Shown piece by piece: positions 63,025 to 64,000 of a stretch of 64,000 bases of DNA. Under the pieces are notes generated by a model that saw nothing but the letters and a program-made list of their open reading frames with translations, was not told the DNA's origin and made no database searches. Every line of letters begins with the position of its first letter. Position 1 is the first letter of the stretch. The stretch covers positions 1-64,000 of the forward strand of contig CAZGQO010000010.1 in assembly GCA_964527925.1 (NCBI GenBank). Reading direction: 5' to 3'. This DNA comes from Ch128b sp964527925. Lineage in GTDB: Bacteria > Bacteroidota > Ignavibacteria > Ch128b. Made by a program: the position numbers and the translations under genes.

Positions 63025-64000
63025 TCAATATAGATTATTTAAGAAGCTTGTACCCATTAAGTTATTTTTAACATTGTAAAATTTGCAAATTGTTTTACTT
63101 AGATCGGCAAAAGTATCTCTTAAACCAAGATCAATGTTTTTATTTATTTTTTTACCATAAACTAACAGCGGGACAAGTTCTCGTGTATGGTCAGTGCCTG
63201 GGTAAGTTGGATCATTTCCATGATCTGCCGTTATGAAAAGCAAATCATCATCACCCATCGAATCTATAATTTTCGGAATATAGTTATCAAACTCAATCAA
63301 AGCATTATAAAAGCCATACACATCGTTTCTATGACCAAACAACATATCAAAATCAACAAGATTTGTCATGATGTATGAATTACTTTCAGATTTAATAAAC
63401 TCAATCGTTTTCAGAATTCCATCGAGATTATCTTTAGTTTTTACCTGCACATCTATATTTCGATAAGCAAAGAGATCATTGATTTTTCCAATCCCGATAG
63501 TTTTAATATCATTTTTCTTTAAAACATCAAAGATCACTTCGCCGTGTGGTTCAAGGGCAAAATCTTTTCTTCTATGAGTACGCGTGAAATTTCCAGGTGA
63601 TCCTATAAATGGACGTGCAATAATTCTTCCAACCGCATGTTCACCAATCATTACTTTTTCTCGGGTTGTTTTACAGATTTCGTATAATCTTTCTACAGGG
63701 ATTACATCTTCATGGGCAGCAATTTGAAAAACAGAATCAGCGCTTGTGTAAACAATTGGATAACCAGTTTTAATATGTTCCTCACCAAGTTCCTGAATTA
63801 TTTCAGTCCCAGATGCTGGTTTATTACCAAGAACTCCTTTCAAATTATTATAACTAATAAATTTTTCAATTATCTCGGCGGTGAAGCCTTCTGGATAAAC
63901 TGGAAATTGTTTATCGGTGATTAATCCTCCCAATTCCCAATGACCAGTTGTGCTGTCTTTTCCCTTAGAACATTCTTTCATTTTCCCAAATGCACCAATT
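63025..64000 (-). CDS. deoB: Phosphopentomutase, 5' part beyond the window
   Basis: The enzyme interconverts (deoxy)ribose 1- and 5-phosphate in nucleoside salvage. The frame stays open to the window edge; 324 codons are visible and about 75 N-terminal residues are outside. It has the alkaline-phosphatase-superfamily motifs: GKDSTTGHWEL (the family motif is usually GKDTxTGHWE, so the first Thr is Ser here), SADSVFQIAAHEDVIP, and the metal-site FITADHGNDPTYPGTDHTRE. It is the upstream end of the visible operon. Aldehyde from deoxyribose 5-phosphate cleavage would be a logical microcompartment substrate (inference). Confidence 0.93.
   Translation of the reverse strand, partial: IGAFGKMKECSKGKDSTTGHWELGGLITDKQFPVYPEGFTAEIIEKFISYNNLKGVLGNKPASGTEIIQELGEEHIKTGYPIVYTSADSVFQIAAHEDVIPVERLYEICKTTREKVMIGEHAVGRIIARPFIGSPGNFTRTHRRKDFALEPHGEVIFDVLKKNDIKTIGIGKINDLFAYRNIDVQVKTKDNLDGILKTIEFIKSESNSYIMTNLVDFDMLFGHRNDVYGFYNALIEFDNYIPKIIDSMGDDDLLFITADHGNDPTYPGTDHTRELVPLLVYGKKINKNIDLGLRDTFADLSKTICKFYNVKNNLMGTSFLNNLY

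Overview
This window is AT-rich (roughly one third G+C by eye) and densely coding. It most resembles a member of the Ignavibacteria (Bacteroidota/Chlorobiota side). The lineage call is inference. It rests on a C-terminal type IX sorting domain with the QNYPNPFNP signature, a PorV/PorQ-family protein beside a TonB-dependent receptor, a BshA bacillithiol enzyme, an UpxY-type NusG paralogue, a Bacteroidota-type short primary sigma factor and a B12-dependent ribonucleotide reductase. No rRNA, prophage, transposase or CRISPR array is visible. One tRNA (Thr, anticodon TGT) is present. Several intergenic regions carry classical TTGAnn-N17-TAtttt promoters, and most operons end in clear stem-loop terminators.

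Layout, left to right. 1-571: mostly non-coding, with one doubtful 49-codon ORF that has a perfect ribosome site. 572-2943: SIMPL-domain, CBS-domain and DUF362 proteins. 3116-5478: a decayed exported Asp-box/T9SS protein (three in-frame stops, two frameshifts), then a GH99-like exported glycosidase. 7176-10657: a redox/queuosine cluster (MBL hydrolase, Rieske ferredoxin, QueG, TrxB) behind a dicluster ferredoxin. 10844-14327: LemA and TPM membrane proteins, divergent from acetyl-CoA synthetase. 14392-17263: a tight GNAT-BshA-DNPH1-like-UpxY operon. 17421-19790: tRNA-Thr, and Lrp-family regulator plus glutamine synthetase. 20106-28712: a four-gene surface/export module (unknown secreted protein, TonB-dependent receptor, 1212-residue secreted protein, PorV-like protein). 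28818-34879: translation and nucleotide operons (rpsF-ssb-rpsR-rplI and prs-rplY-pth-hppA). 35106-36207: a lipoprotein and an FmdB zinc ribbon. 36227-47539: an envelope operon with heptose activation (HldA, separate cytidylyl/adenylyltransferase), TamB, RNase R and a metalloprotease/propeller/Omp85-like fusion. 47667-53279: M14 carboxypeptidase, RNase HIII, and a membrane-anchored propeller regulator with a small membrane protein. 53531-60099: acyl-CoA ligase, a frameshifted AbgT transporter and NrdJ. 60188-64000: an NlpC/P60 lipoprotein, then one compact operon of phosphopentomutase, a putative antitoxin, a PIN protein, two EutN/CcmL microcompartment vertex proteins and rpoD.

The most unusual items are the HExxH-protease/propeller/Omp85 fusion next to rnr-tamB, the propeller-transmembrane-coiled-coil-Fis-HTH regulator that lacks kinase and receiver domains, and the packing of microcompartment vertex genes and a PIN pair between deoB and the primary sigma factor gene. 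Two genes (3116-5478 and 55510-57116) are broken. The first looks truly decayed. The second could be decay or assembly error.
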